Source: Candidatus Rifleibacteriota bacterium (GTDB lineage Bacteria > Muiribacteriota > Ozemobacteria > Ozemobacterales > Ozemobacteraceae). Taken from it: 64,000 bases of DNA. The DNA lies in contig JADFXM010000003.1 of the NCBI GenBank assembly GCA_015233565.1, forward strand, positions 1 through 64,000, given 5' to 3'. This document shows, piece by piece, positions 25,341-35,548 of the stretch (position 1 is the first letter of the stretch; every line of letters begins with the position of its first letter). Under the pieces are notes generated by a model. That model did no database searches and had not been told where the DNA came from. It worked only from the letters and a program-made list of their open reading frames with translations. Position numbers and translations under genes: made by a program.

Positions 25341-27929
25341 ATGAGCGCAATTGAAACTCAAAGATATAATGGATTGACTGAAGCTGAGGCGAAAGAACTT
25401 TTTATTGAAAACGGACCGAATGAACTTCCTGGCTCCCAGCCGAAAACATTTCTTCATATTGCTTTTGAAGTTGCCTCCGAACCAATGTTCCTTTTGCTTG
25501 TTGCTTGCGGGATTCTTTACTTGATATTAGGTGATCACGAAGAAGCTTTCATGCTTCTCGGCTTTGTTTTTGTTATCATGAGCATTACTTTGGTTCAGGA
25601 AAATAAAACTGAAAGAGCATTGGAAGCCCTTAGAGACTTGTCAAGCCCAAGGGCTTTCGTTATCCGGGATGGAATCCGAAAAAAAATTGCCGGTCGGGAA
25701 GTTGTTCGAGGAGATTTGATAGAACTTCTTGAAGGAGACAGAATTCCAGCCGATGCGGCGGTAATTGAAAATATCAATCTTTCTGTGGATGAATCCCTTC
25801 TGACAGGTGAAGCGGTTCCGGTAAGAAAAGTTCCCTGTGATGTCTCACAAGTCTTGAAAATGGGAAAACCCGGTGGAGATGATACTCCATTTATTTTTTC
25901 CGGAACCCTTGTTGTATCGGGTCGCGCTTTTGCAAAAGTTATTGAAACTGGTCTGGAAACTGAACTCGGAAAAATCGGAAGATCGCTCGCTTCAGTTGAA
26001 GAACAACCTGGAGGTTTGAAAGGTGAAGTAAGCTCAATTGTCAAAAGACTGGCGATTATCGGCGCTTCCATGTGTGTCCTGGTAATTGTAGTTTATGGAA
26101 TTACCCGAGGGAACTGGGTGGAAGGCTTTCTTGCTGGAATTACTCTCGCTATGGCGGTGCTTCCTGAAGAATTGCCAGTTGTACTGACTATTTTTCTGGC
26201 TCTTGGGGCATGGAGAATTTCCAAAAAACAGGTTCTTACCAGAAAAGTTCCGGCGATTGAGACTCTTGGAGCTGCAACAGTCCTTTGCAGTGACAAAACA
26301 GGAACTATTACTCAGAATAAAATGACTCTCATTTCATTATGGAATAAAAAAGATTTCTATGAACTGGGGGAAAGTAAGGGGAATGAAATTCCCGAAAGCT
26401 TTCATGTTTTACTTGAATTTTCAATACTTGCAAGTCAGCGTGATCCTTTCGACCCAATGGAAAAAGCTCTCAAGAAAATGGGTGAAAGATTTTTGTCCAA
26501 GACAGAACATATTCATTCCAACTGGAATCTCTTAAAAGAGTATTCACTGTCAAAGGAATTACTGGCGTTATCACATGTCTGGAAATCTCCCGATGGAAAG
26601 GCTTTTGAAATTGCTGCCAAGGGATCTCCTGAAGCTATTTTTGATTTGTGCCATCTTCCTTCAGAAGTTAGAATAGCCAATTCCAAAGCGGTCTTGAAGA
26701 TGTCTGAAAGCGGTTTAAGAGTTCTTGGAGTGGCAAGATGCACTTTTGCTCACGATCAACTCCCGAATTTTCAACATGATTTCCCGTTTAAATTTGTGGG
26801 ACTTATCGGCTTTGAGGACCCGATAAGGCCTTCGGTTCCTGCCGCTGTTGAGGAATGTAAAAAAGCTGGAGTCAGGGTCGTCATGATTACCGGGGATTAC
26901 CCTGGTACTGCCACTAACATCGCAAAACAGGCTGGAATAGTTTCTCCGGAAAATGTTATAACTGGTCCTGAAATCGATTCTATGAGCGATTCCGAGCTCG
27001 CTGAAAAGTCAAGAAATGTAAACGTTTTCGCAAGGGTTGTTCCAGAACAGAAATTGAAGATTGTACAGGCTTTTAAATCGGTAGGAGAGATTGTTGCAAT
27101 GACAGGTGATGGCGTTAATGACGCTCCAGCCTTAAAAGCAGCACACATCGGAATTGCAATGGGCGCCAGAGGAACGGATGTCGCCCGAGAAGCGTCCTCC
27201 CTCGTTCTTCTCGATGATGACTTTGCTTCGATTGTTTCAGCTGCCAGATTGGGACGAAGGATTTTCCAAAACATTCAGAAAGCAATTGGATATATCTTTG
27301 CAATACACATCCCAATCGCAGGATTGTCGCTTATACCTGTACTTTTAAAATGGGAACTGATATTACTCCCCGCTCACATCGTTTTTTTGGAACTCTTAAT
27401 TGATCCGGCTTGCTCGATAGTTTTCGAAGCTGAACCCGAAGAGCCGAATGTCATGGAGCGCCCTCCTCGTAAACCCGACGCCCCGCTCTTTGGAAAAAAC
27501 ATGGTGTTGTTGAGTATCCTTCAAGGTCTGGGAATCTTAGCCGTTTGCCTTTATGTTTTTCTTTATTCTACCAAGATTTTAAATTTTCCTGTGAATGAAT
27601 GCCGTGCCTTGACTTTTACCACTCTTATTTTTGCTAATCTGATGCTTATTGTTGTAAATCGCTCCTGGCTACGGACTGCTATATCCAACTTACTTGTGCC
27701 TAATGCTCCTCAGTGGTTTGTAATTGTTGGTGGAATTGCCTTTTTGGGTATTGTACTTACTTTCCCGTTTTTTCAAAGTCTTTTTAAATTTGCTCCCCTT
27801 CATTGGAATGATCTGACTGTGTGCTTTCTCGCAGGAGGATTCAGTCTTCTTTGGTTTGAAATATTTAAGAAATTCAGGTTAATTCCTGCTGAAAACTCCG
27901 TTCCTGAAAAAAATTCCCAACCGAATTAG
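25341..27929 (+). CDS. P-type cation-translocating ATPase (P2-like, PEELP type)
   Basis: This 862-residue protein has the full P-type layout: the N-terminal cation ATPase segment (YNGLTEAEAKELF), actuator motif LTGEAVPV, membrane motif PEELP at 275-279, the phosphorylation site CSDKTGT with Asp318, MITGDYPGTA, and the hinge GDGVNDAPALKAAHIGIAMG. Calcium pumps of the SERCA type have PEGLP and an N-x-x-T-D in helix 6. Here these are PEELP and ELLIDPACS, so the transported ion need not be calcium. It sits in the cytoplasmic membrane. Its coupling to the NtrC-type regulator suggests the two-component system controls ion transport, or that the gene simply shares its promoter. Confidence 0.88.
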   Translation: MSAIETQRYNGLTEAEAKELFIENGPNELPGSQPKTFLHIAFEVASEPMFLLLVACGILYLILGDHEEAFMLLGFVFVIMSITLVQENKTERALEALRDLSSPRAFVIRDGIRKKIAGREVVRGDLIELLEGDRIPADAAVIENINLSVDESLLTGEAVPVRKVPCDVSQVLKMGKPGGDDTPFIFSGTLVVSGRAFAKVIETGLETELGKIGRSLASVEEQPGGLKGEVSSIVKRLAIIGASMCVLVIVVYGITRGNWVEGFLAGITLAMAVLPEELPVVLTIFLALGAWRISKKQVLTRKVPAIETLGAATVLCSDKTGTITQNKMTLISLWNKKDFYELGESKGNEIPESFHVLLEFSILASQRDPFDPMEKALKKMGERFLSKTEHIHSNWNLLKEYSLSKELLALSHVWKSPDGKAFEIAAKGSPEAIFDLCHLPSEVRIANSKAVLKMSESGLRVLGVARCTFAHDQLPNFQHDFPFKFVGLIGFEDPIRPSVPAAVEECKKAGVRVVMITGDYPGTATNIAKQAGIVSPENVITGPEIDSMSDSELAEKSRNVNVFARVVPEQKLKIVQAFKSVGEIVAMTGDGVNDAPALKAAHIGIAMGARGTDVAREASSLVLLDDDFASIVSAARLGRRIFQNIQKAIGYIFAIHIPIAGLSLIPVLLKWELILLPAHIVFLELLIDPACSIVFEAEPEEPNVMERPPRKPDAPLFGKNMVLLSILQGLGILAVCLYVFLYSTKILNFPVNECRALTFTTLIFANLMLIVVNRSWLRTAISNLLVPNAPQWFVIVGGIAFLGIVLTFPFFQSLFKFAPLHWNDLTVCFLAGGFSLLWFEIFKKFRLIPAENSVPEKNSQPN

Positions 27930-28390
27930 AGTTAGGCAAATTGAGTAAAGCGCAGATAATAGCTTTTCCTTTTCAATCTTGTCGAAACTTCATCAGCAAC
28001 AAAGGGCAAATTCATATTGACATTGACAATTTGCCATGCAATTCAAAAAAAAATCCGTGGAAATATTTTTTTCCAGATTTTCTTCACTTGTGTTTATGCA
28101 GTTTTTAAAGACAAGTGTTTTTTACTCTTTTTCGCGGAAACTTCATTGATTCTGGGAGGTCATTTTGGGGTTATCAAGTTAATTGAAAATCAGAATTTCT
28201 TGTCTGTAAAGCATTTTTTCCAAAAGGGTTTGTACCTCGAACTTGTTGAAACAATCTAGTTTTCTCTTTGAGTGAAATGACTATATTAATCAAAAGATTT
28301 CTTCGGCTGTTTCACTTTTCCCTAATGGGATTAGTACCATTTCCCTGCCTTTATGTCTAAATTTTTTCCGAAACGAGGCAGAGGGTTGGC
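27930..28390. other. 460-base non-coding interval
   Basis: I see no gene. An 80-codon frame at 28017-28259 resembles nothing and lacks a ribosome site. A promoter for the cyclase pair is likely here but no boxes are convincing. Confidence 0.45.
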
Positions 28391-31360
28391 GTGACCAGAA
28401 TTTCACAAAAATTATTGCCACTTGTAATACCTACTCTGATCGCTTTGCTCCCCCTTTTAATCCTCAATTTTCTTGGAAAAATAGTTCTAGAGAGAGAGTA
28501 TGAACGACAACTTACTAACCAACAGGATGAAGCGCGTCAGTCACTGGAATCTTTGGCTGGAAATTGGCGTTTCGAAGATCAAATGGAGCGCATTTCAAGG
28601 CAATTCCTCCATAAATTGGACGAAATGTTTACGGTTCCAGAAACCTCGCTGAATCTCCCCTTGTCTGTCCGACTTAAACTTAGAGAATGCTTTTCCCATC
28701 ACTTTCCAGACCATCAATTGTGGGTGTTCCAATATCCCGATCCTGACAATCCTTCTAAATTACAACTAATCTATTCGAAGACAGGAAAAAATGTTAGCCA
28801 AAAATCGCTCTGTATGGCTTTTCACCACCTTACTTCTAACTACTTGAGCCTTCCTGAAATGTCTTCTGAATCAAGGACTGCAAAAAAAATTAGTGAAAAC
28901 TATTTTGGGGAAATGGTTCAACCTTCCACATTGGCCCATTTGCAAATGGGCGTTCCCACCCGAATTATCAACCAGAATCGCCAATGTTGGCTCGTGTGGA
29001 GCTTGCTTGTAAAGAATGAAAAACCTTACGGAGGATTCATTCTTGTGGTTCCGGATAATTTTCAGACGGTTCGTTCTGGGATGGAAATTGGACTTGGAAA
29101 AGCAGAACCCGGCCAGACGAAGGGATACTTAAGAATTCATTCAGGAAAAGTTGGGGATGTATTAGATCCTATATTGCAAAAATCACATCTATTCCGGCGA
29201 TGGGTTAGAAAATTTCGTTCTGCCAAAGTTTTTTTTCGAACTTTGGAAACCAATGCTGAACCCTCAAAGGGAATAAATTTAGGAAAATTCAGACTGTTTT
29301 ATCGAATTATTCCTGATTCTCCTCATCTTGCGTTAGTGGCTTTTCCCGAATTAAATTTGTCGAAAATCAAGTCGAAATCAATCTTTTACCAGGTAATACA
29401 GTTTTTCTCCCTATTTTCTTTTTCGATCATTCTTTTTGTTCTAGGAAGGGGTTTAATGCTGAATGTTTGGCCCGAAATACCTCTTTTAATGCGTTTTACG
29501 TGGTTTTATGCATTGGCGGTGTCTGTTTCTTTAAGTTTAGGGGTGGTTGGCGCGTTTGCCTATATTCAGGAAACAAAAGCTTCTTTAATTCGCAATCTTC
29601 GACAGGAAATTGTTTCAAAACTTGATTCAGTCGACATTGGGAAAGAGAGCATACAAGATAGATACAAAAACGCTTTCCATAAGCTTTTAAAAGATCCTGT
29701 TTTTAAAGACCCTCTTGCGCTTGAAGAACTCAATCGCGGTGGGAATAAAAACCCTGAATTCTTGCGTCTTTCTACTCAATACTTTCAGTGTGCAACCCCA
29801 TCTTTGACTCTTTCTTTGTTTGCAATTGTGGATTCTCAGAATAATTTTGTGGCAACTTTTGGAAATCGAATAAATCAGAATGAATTGGAGGGAATTTGGA
29901 ATTTTTTTCGCTCTGCAATGGTCAGTTCCTTAAGAGAAAGAATAGCAAATAAAGGAGCTCCCAAAATGCTCGGTAAAAATCCATTATCTGATGATGATGA
30001 AATTTTGGTGAAAACATATGAAGGTGCTTCAAATAATCCAACCAGTGAAATGATGGAAGAATACCGTGATTGGTTCTCATTTTTTGTAGTTGGAAAAAAC
30101 CATGTAACTAAACTCCACGATTTCATATTTTTTAATGGAATAGAACGATTTGGAGTAATGATTTTTTGGACTACAAGGGATTTTGAGCGCCAAGTATTGC
30201 TAAAAGTGTTTGAGGAATTTCAAAAGCGCCAAGATTCGATTTTTATGGCCTATCGCAATACTGAAACTGGGTTCGAGCCGATTTTTAACACTTCCAATTC
30301 GCATGATTTGATGCTGAGACCCCTGATCGAAAAATTAGCTCGGTCAGATTCGAATTATATTCAAAATGACGAAGAAAACAAGGTTATTAGTTTTATTAGG
30401 GCTTCTCGAAGGCTTAATGGGGTCGTTCTTGCTGTCCAGGTTAAGACGGATGAAATATATCGAACTATTAAAACTAAGTCTCTTTGGATAGGGCTTTTTC
30501 TATTAATAGGAACAATTTCAGCCATTTCTTTGGGCATTTTAACTGGGAACCGGGTGTTAACTCCGGTTAATCAGCTAAAGGAAGCCTTAACAAAAATTAA
30601 ACATGGTGATCTTGAAGTTTGTTTGAAAATTGATAGGAGTGATGAGTTTGGAAAGGTTGGTGATTCATTTGATCTTATGATCGATGGTTTAAAAAAGCGC
30701 AAACGTTTTTCCACAGTTATTTCACAAAAAGCTCTTGAAACCATTACAAAAAGCCACGACATGCAGGCAGCCCAGCGAGTTCGCCGGACTCAAGTGGTGA
30801 CTCTGGTCTCTGATATAAGAAACTTCACTACAATTTGTGAAAGTCAGCCGGTGGAAATAGTTATTAATCTTTTAAACAAGCACTTTGATGAAATGGCAAA
30901 AGTCATAAAAAAGTTTGATGGAAGGGTGGACAAATTCATTGGAGACGCGATTCAGGCTGTTTTTGAGCTTGATGAAAAAAACAACCTATCTTCAATTCCC
31001 GAGAAAGCTTTAATGGCAGCAATTGAGATGCTTTTGCAGTTGGAGAAAATAAATGCCCAACGCTTAGCGGATAACCTTTTTTCTTATTCAATTGGAATTG
31101 GGTTGTCGAAGGGAGAGGTGATTATTGGTATGTACGGGGATGAAGTTTCAAAAAGGTGCGATTTTTCTGTCCTTGGTTCTCCTATGAAAAATGCTGCTCA
31201 TCTTGAATCTCTTAGCAAAAAGGTCCCTTGGTTTCCAATAGTGGTAGATCCCAATCTTGCTATTGACGTTGACATAAGGACACGGATGATTCCCTTGAAA
31301 GGATTTGAAGGTGAAGCTATGGTTTTTTCTGAGCCTGTAGTGTTGACAGAAAAAATTTAA
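28391..31360 (+). CDS. Membrane class III nucleotide cyclase, subunit with metal-site residues
   Basis: A GTG start gives 989 residues. Membrane helices lie near 9-30, 333-352, 365-388 and 696-718, with two large extracytoplasmic regions between them. A HAMP domain follows (LTPVNQLKEALTKIKHGDLE), then a class III cyclase domain at about 795-975. Both metal-binding aspartates are present: Asp808 in SDIRNFT and Asp852 in VDKFIGDAIQAVF. The transition-state Asn and Arg are replaced: the usual VNxAAR reads MKNAAH, giving Lys933 and His937. On its own, a homodimer should be poorly active or inactive. The next gene encodes a paralogue with the reverse pattern. Confidence 0.85.
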   Translation: MTRISQKLLPLVIPTLIALLPLLILNFLGKIVLEREYERQLTNQQDEARQSLESLAGNWRFEDQMERISRQFLHKLDEMFTVPETSLNLPLSVRLKLRECFSHHFPDHQLWVFQYPDPDNPSKLQLIYSKTGKNVSQKSLCMAFHHLTSNYLSLPEMSSESRTAKKISENYFGEMVQPSTLAHLQMGVPTRIINQNRQCWLVWSLLVKNEKPYGGFILVVPDNFQTVRSGMEIGLGKAEPGQTKGYLRIHSGKVGDVLDPILQKSHLFRRWVRKFRSAKVFFRTLETNAEPSKGINLGKFRLFYRIIPDSPHLALVAFPELNLSKIKSKSIFYQVIQFFSLFSFSIILFVLGRGLMLNVWPEIPLLMRFTWFYALAVSVSLSLGVVGAFAYIQETKASLIRNLRQEIVSKLDSVDIGKESIQDRYKNAFHKLLKDPVFKDPLALEELNRGGNKNPEFLRLSTQYFQCATPSLTLSLFAIVDSQNNFVATFGNRINQNELEGIWNFFRSAMVSSLRERIANKGAPKMLGKNPLSDDDEILVKTYEGASNNPTSEMMEEYRDWFSFFVVGKNHVTKLHDFIFFNGIERFGVMIFWTTRDFERQVLLKVFEEFQKRQDSIFMAYRNTETGFEPIFNTSNSHDLMLRPLIEKLARSDSNYIQNDEENKVISFIRASRRLNGVVLAVQVKTDEIYRTIKTKSLWIGLFLLIGTISAISLGILTGNRVLTPVNQLKEALTKIKHGDLEVCLKIDRSDEFGKVGDSFDLMIDGLKKRKRFSTVISQKALETITKSHDMQAAQRVRRTQVVTLVSDIRNFTTICESQPVEIVINLLNKHFDEMAKVIKKFDGRVDKFIGDAIQAVFELDEKNNLSSIPEKALMAAIEMLLQLEKINAQRLADNLFSYSIGIGLSKGEVIIGMYGDEVSKRCDFSVLGSPMKNAAHLESLSKKVPWFPIVVDPNLAIDVDIRTRMIPLKGFEGEAMVFSEPVVLTEKI

Positions 31361-31455
31361 TCGGATGTTTCTATACGATATGGGGTATTTTCGAATGATT
31401 AAATCTTTTATTAATTTCTAATGGTACAAGAAATCCATTACCTTCAAAATAAAAT

Positions 31456-34400
31456 TTGCTGCCAGCTATGAAGAAATTCTCGTTTTCCAGATGTGTTGTT
31501 TTCTCTTTGGGATTCCTGTTAATGGCTTTGCCAGCTGGATTAATACTCTTTTCCCTTAAAGAAACTGAAAAAATTTCCGACAAATATCGAAAAAAAGAAG
31601 CCATAGAAAAGAATCAAACAATTTTAACCCTTTTTAGAAATTCTGAATTAGGTAATCTAATTTTAGAAGATAAACTTCGAGCCTTTTCTGAACTGGTTTC
31701 TGCTGATCTAAGTGTTACTCAAAATACTCATCTCACTTCAAAAGAGGTGAAGTCTTTACTTACAAACTCCCTTCCCTGCACTGAATCAAATAAGATTCAT
31801 CCTAAAATGTTAGCTATATTGCAGTATTCCCCATTTCAAAATGATTCGGAATCACTTTCCTCCTATTCCATCAATTTTCCAATCATTGAAGACTTTCCTC
31901 AAAAATTGAATCCCTTTTTCAAAAATTTCCTCCTTTTTGTAACTAAACATTTTTTGGGGGAGGAAGACTTTAATCTAAGTAAGTCTGTTAATGAATCAGC
32001 ACCAAATGCCATAGGAGTATTCGAAACGGAAGGTTATTTTTCCGAAAATATGCGTGGAAAAGTCGTGAAAGTAGAGATTGAAAAAAAAACATATTTGCTT
32101 TATTGGCAGTTTCTTCTTTCATCTGATTTAATGAAATCTATGGATAAATTTGGCCCTCCCAAAGGCTTGGGACCAACTTTACCGGTTGAGCTGCCAAAAA
32201 AGCTTCGAGGGAAAATTCTTTTGGGTGCAATTTTAGTTGTACTTCCAGATGATCGGGAAAAAACTCAAAATCCAAAAAGCTTAGTGACTTCTTTTAATGA
32301 TGAAAATTCTGCCACCGCTCTTTTTTCTAATAAAAGAGAGTTTCTTGCATGTAACTCTACAATTTCAAAAAGTGAATGGAACAAGATTTTTTCCGGCACT
32401 ACGTTTGACCAATCCGGGAATGAGTGGTTGCTTAGCAACGATTTTGTTGAGTTGGATGATGGAAACTGCATTTTTACAGCTTCAAAAATTCATTCTCAGA
32501 ATGCTGAAACCCTTCATCAGTATTTTTTGATCTATATTGGACTTGGAATTTACTTGTGTCTTGTTACAGGTTTCTGGTTTTTCGCAGTGTTTTTTGAAAT
32601 AGGCGTTACCAGTACTTTGATCAGACAATTATTTTGCGGTTTTTCCGTTGCTGCCCTCCTTCCCCTAGCAATAGCTTTCTATATTTCCGACCAGGTTTCC
32701 GAAGAACGCTTGGAAAATCTTCGAAAGCAGGATAGATTAGAGCTTCTTCAAGAACTTGAAGACATCGAGTTAGGCGTGGCATTTCACCATGAGTTCACCT
32801 GGGAAATATTAAGAAAAGCCAGTAAGAACAAAGCTTTCCTAAATCATTTGGAAAAACTGGCAAATTGGATTTTATCGGACCCATCAAAATCAAGGATATT
32901 AAATAATTTTATACAAGAAATGTTTGATTTTTTTCGGAGGAGTTTTTTTAGAATTTCATTAAGAAGTCTTGCGATAGCTGGGCCAAATAAATTTCATTTT
33001 TGGAGCTCAGGAGAAGAAAATAATCAGGATAGTGTTTTTTCACAACTGATGGGTGGTTTGGGAGAAATTTCCCTGAAAGGCTTAAATCCAAACGACTTTT
33101 TGATGAAAGATACAAAATCAACTGAAAACATTGGAATATCAGCCAAAAATGAGATGATTGTTAGCATTGGAGCTAAAAATTTACTTTCCGTCTTTGGACC
33201 GCAAGTATATTATAATTTGATCTTTGGAGGGGATTCCCCGTTGTTTCTAACATTGGGAACAGGCGATTGGGTGTTTTTTCCGATTCTTTCGCCTTCATCA
33301 CAAAAACCTCGATTTGTTTTAGTCTATTTTTATAGCCAAAAAAGTTCAGATACTTATGCAGTTTTTCGAATTTTGTCGACAAAGACTTCTTCTCACTATT
33401 TTTTTATGTTTGATCGGGATAGAATCGGATTTGGTTCTTTTCCCGAGAAAGGAGAATCTTTTCCATTCCTTCGCGGGATTGCCAAACAAACCTATATTGC
33501 TGGTGATAGAATTTCGTCACGTCTCGATCATGGGGGTGAAACCTGGCAAATAGAGGGATACCCAGGAAAATTAAGTAGACAATTCATTTTTGTTGGTTTA
33601 TCTCCAGAAACTCCTTTGAAGAGCCAAATCAGTCGGGAAAGAAACCGATTCAGAGTTGGAATTTGTCTTTTCTTTTTTATTGCCTTGCTTCTATCTTTTT
33701 CAGTTTCACGTGAAATCTTGGCTCCTCTTCGGCAATTGCAAAATGGATTGGATCAAATCAAGGTTGGGAATTATGAACATCGAATTTGCTCAGATCGCGC
33801 GGATGAGCTCGGCGCTGTTTTGCATGCCTTTAATAGTATGGCTCGTGGCCTGGAAGAAAAAAAAATTATGGAAATTCTTGTTTCTTCATCTGCCCGAAAA
33901 GCTTTGGATAGCCAGCATGGAGAAGAGAGGGCAAAAGCTGGTATTAGGGAGGAAGTTACGATTTTATTTGTTGGGATTCCTGACTTCGAACATTTTTTGA
34001 AAGAAGAAGACCCTCAGCTATTGATCGAAAAATTGAACAAGCAAATAGGTTTTATCTGCCGGACAATTAATGAGGCACAAGGCGATGTTGATAAGCTACT
34101 AGGCGATAAAATCCTGGCATTTTTCCGACATGGTGAAAAAACGGGCAGTGTTGCCGCTCAGGGTGCAATTAAAGTCGTTAGAGAAATCTTGGAAGCTCAG
34201 AATGATGGTTTTCTTCCCTTCAAAATTGCTGCTGGAATAAACAGCGGAACGGTAATTTCGGGACTTCTTGGTTCGGGGGAGGGGAGAGACTTCACCATCA
34301 TTGGGGATCCGGTAAATCTAGCGGCCCGTGCTGAAGCTCTGGCAGAATCCCTTGATGGAAATAAAGTGGTTTTGACCGAAAGTGCCATGGCTCTTCTTGG

Positions 34401-34482
34401 TGATTCAATCAAAACTAAACGCTTAAACGTTACTTCCGTCAAGGGAAAACAGAAACCTGTCGAACTTTCCCAATTAATCTAA
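31456..34482 (+). CDS. Membrane class III nucleotide cyclase, partner with transition-state residues
   Basis: This 1008-residue paralogue has the same architecture as its neighbour: helices near 5-27, 355-378, 390-412 and 733-753, a HAMP domain (LAPLRQLQNGLDQIKVGNYE) and a cyclase domain at 825-1005. The first metal aspartate is replaced by glycine (Gly840 in ILFVGIPDF); the second remains (Asp884 in VDKLLGDKILAFF). The transition-state pair is intact in GDPVNLAARAE, with Asn954 and Arg958. The substrate-contacting lysine in VDK is present. The gene follows its partner after 95 bases on the same strand. The two proteins together would complete one active site. Confidence 0.85.
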   Translation: MLPAMKKFSFSRCVVFSLGFLLMALPAGLILFSLKETEKISDKYRKKEAIEKNQTILTLFRNSELGNLILEDKLRAFSELVSADLSVTQNTHLTSKEVKSLLTNSLPCTESNKIHPKMLAILQYSPFQNDSESLSSYSINFPIIEDFPQKLNPFFKNFLLFVTKHFLGEEDFNLSKSVNESAPNAIGVFETEGYFSENMRGKVVKVEIEKKTYLLYWQFLLSSDLMKSMDKFGPPKGLGPTLPVELPKKLRGKILLGAILVVLPDDREKTQNPKSLVTSFNDENSATALFSNKREFLACNSTISKSEWNKIFSGTTFDQSGNEWLLSNDFVELDDGNCIFTASKIHSQNAETLHQYFLIYIGLGIYLCLVTGFWFFAVFFEIGVTSTLIRQLFCGFSVAALLPLAIAFYISDQVSEERLENLRKQDRLELLQELEDIELGVAFHHEFTWEILRKASKNKAFLNHLEKLANWILSDPSKSRILNNFIQEMFDFFRRSFFRISLRSLAIAGPNKFHFWSSGEENNQDSVFSQLMGGLGEISLKGLNPNDFLMKDTKSTENIGISAKNEMIVSIGAKNLLSVFGPQVYYNLIFGGDSPLFLTLGTGDWVFFPILSPSSQKPRFVLVYFYSQKSSDTYAVFRILSTKTSSHYFFMFDRDRIGFGSFPEKGESFPFLRGIAKQTYIAGDRISSRLDHGGETWQIEGYPGKLSRQFIFVGLSPETPLKSQISRERNRFRVGICLFFFIALLLSFSVSREILAPLRQLQNGLDQIKVGNYEHRICSDRADELGAVLHAFNSMARGLEEKKIMEILVSSSARKALDSQHGEERAKAGIREEVTILFVGIPDFEHFLKEEDPQLLIEKLNKQIGFICRTINEAQGDVDKLLGDKILAFFRHGEKTGSVAAQGAIKVVREILEAQNDGFLPFKIAAGINSGTVISGLLGSGEGRDFTIIGDPVNLAARAEALAESLDGNKVVLTESAMALLGDSIKTKRLNVTSVKGKQKPVELSQLI

Positions 34483-34774
34483 AAATTCTCAATTATTAAT
34501 ATCAAAGCACATTTTTCAAACAGCGAAAAAGAGTAAAAATACTTGACTTCTAAAACTGTATCAACACAAGCGCAGAAAATTGGGAAAAATATAGTTTGCG
34601 AAATTTTTTTTGAATTGCATGGTTAATTGGCAATGTCAATATGAATTTTCTATTTGTTGCTGTTTTTCAAATTGTACACTTGAAAACGGTTGGAATGTAT
34701 GTTAACATCAAAAGAATTATCCCTGCTCTCATTTTGGTCGAAGAGGGCTAATTTAATCCGAAGGGAGGTTTAAT

Positions 34775-35068
34775 ATGTCAGTTCGACCCTATGAAACTCT
34801 TTTTTTCACCGAACCCAATATTACCGAAGAAGGGATCGAAACGCTGGTCTCCAAAGTTGAGGGGGCCATTACCCGTTACGGCGGAGAAGTCGAGAAAGTT
34901 AATAGATGGGGTAAAAGAAATCTTGCTTATACCGTTGAAAAGTATAATGAAGGCTTCTACGTCCTGGTTGATTTCAAAGCTTCACCCGAAGTGCTGAAAG
35001 AACTTGAGCGTTTTTATCTGATTAATCAAAACGTTCTTCGCTTTTTAACCACCTCGAAACCCAACTAA
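34775..35068 (+). CDS. rpsF: 30S ribosomal protein S6
   Basis: A strong AGGGAGG site precedes the ATG. The 97-residue sequence begins MSVRPYETLFFTEPNITEEG and contains VEKVNRWGKRNLAYTVEKYN and EGFYVLVDF, the S6 pattern. S6 binds the central domain of 16S rRNA together with S18, whose gene is two places downstream. It heads the conserved rpsF-ssb-rpsR-rplI block. Confidence 0.97.
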   Translation: MSVRPYETLFFTEPNITEEGIETLVSKVEGAITRYGGEVEKVNRWGKRNLAYTVEKYNEGFYVLVDFKASPEVLKELERFYLINQNVLRFLTTSKPN

Positions 35069-35081
35069 ACCTGGAATCCTC

Positions 35082-35525
35082 ATGGCAAACTTGAACAAAG
35101 TTCTTCTGATTGGAAATTTGACGCGTGATCCCGAGCTAAAGTTTACTCCGCAAGGAACAGCTGTAGCAAAATTGGGAATCGCCGTAAATCGCCAGTATAA
35201 AGGTAGCGATGGTGAGTGGAAAAAGCAAACCGACTTTTTCAATATTATCGTTTGGGGAAAATCTGGAGAAAACTGCTCCAAATTCCTGACCAAAGGTCGA
35301 TCTGTATTTGTTGAAGGTCGCCTTCAAACACGATCTTATGAAACTCAGGACAAGCAAAAAAGAACAGTTGTTGAGGTTGTTGCAGATCGTGTGGAGTTCC
35401 TTGGCGGTGGCTCAGGAGCTCCTGCGAGAAATACTAATGAAGATTCTCCATCAAGCGAAGCAACATCTTTCGATCCTGGAGACTCCGAAGGGTTCACTGA
35501 TCCTTCGGGAGATGTCCCATTTTGA
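35082..35525 (+). CDS. ssb: Single-stranded DNA-binding protein
   Basis: The OB-fold starts MANLNKVLLIGNLTRDPELK and continues with VAKLGIAVNRQYK and FFNIIVWGKSGENCSKFLTK. The C-terminus is acidic and ends DPSGDVPF, the SSB tip that recruits replication and repair proteins. At 147 residues the length is normal. It lies 13 bases after rpsF and is surely co-transcribed with it. Confidence 0.97.
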   Translation: MANLNKVLLIGNLTRDPELKFTPQGTAVAKLGIAVNRQYKGSDGEWKKQTDFFNIIVWGKSGENCSKFLTKGRSVFVEGRLQTRSYETQDKQKRTVVEVVADRVEFLGGGSGAPARNTNEDSPSSEATSFDPGDSEGFTDPSGDVPF

Positions 35526-35548
35526 TTTATAATTTGGAGGAATAAAAA

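Noticed and set aside
28017-28259. 80-codon open frame between the ATPase and cyclase genes
   Set aside because: No ribosome site, odd composition rich in Phe and no resemblance to any family.
34540-34720. Candidate sigma-70 promoter boxes before rpsF (TTGACT, TTGAAA)
   Set aside because: No matching -10 box at acceptable spacing, so I do not list a promoter.
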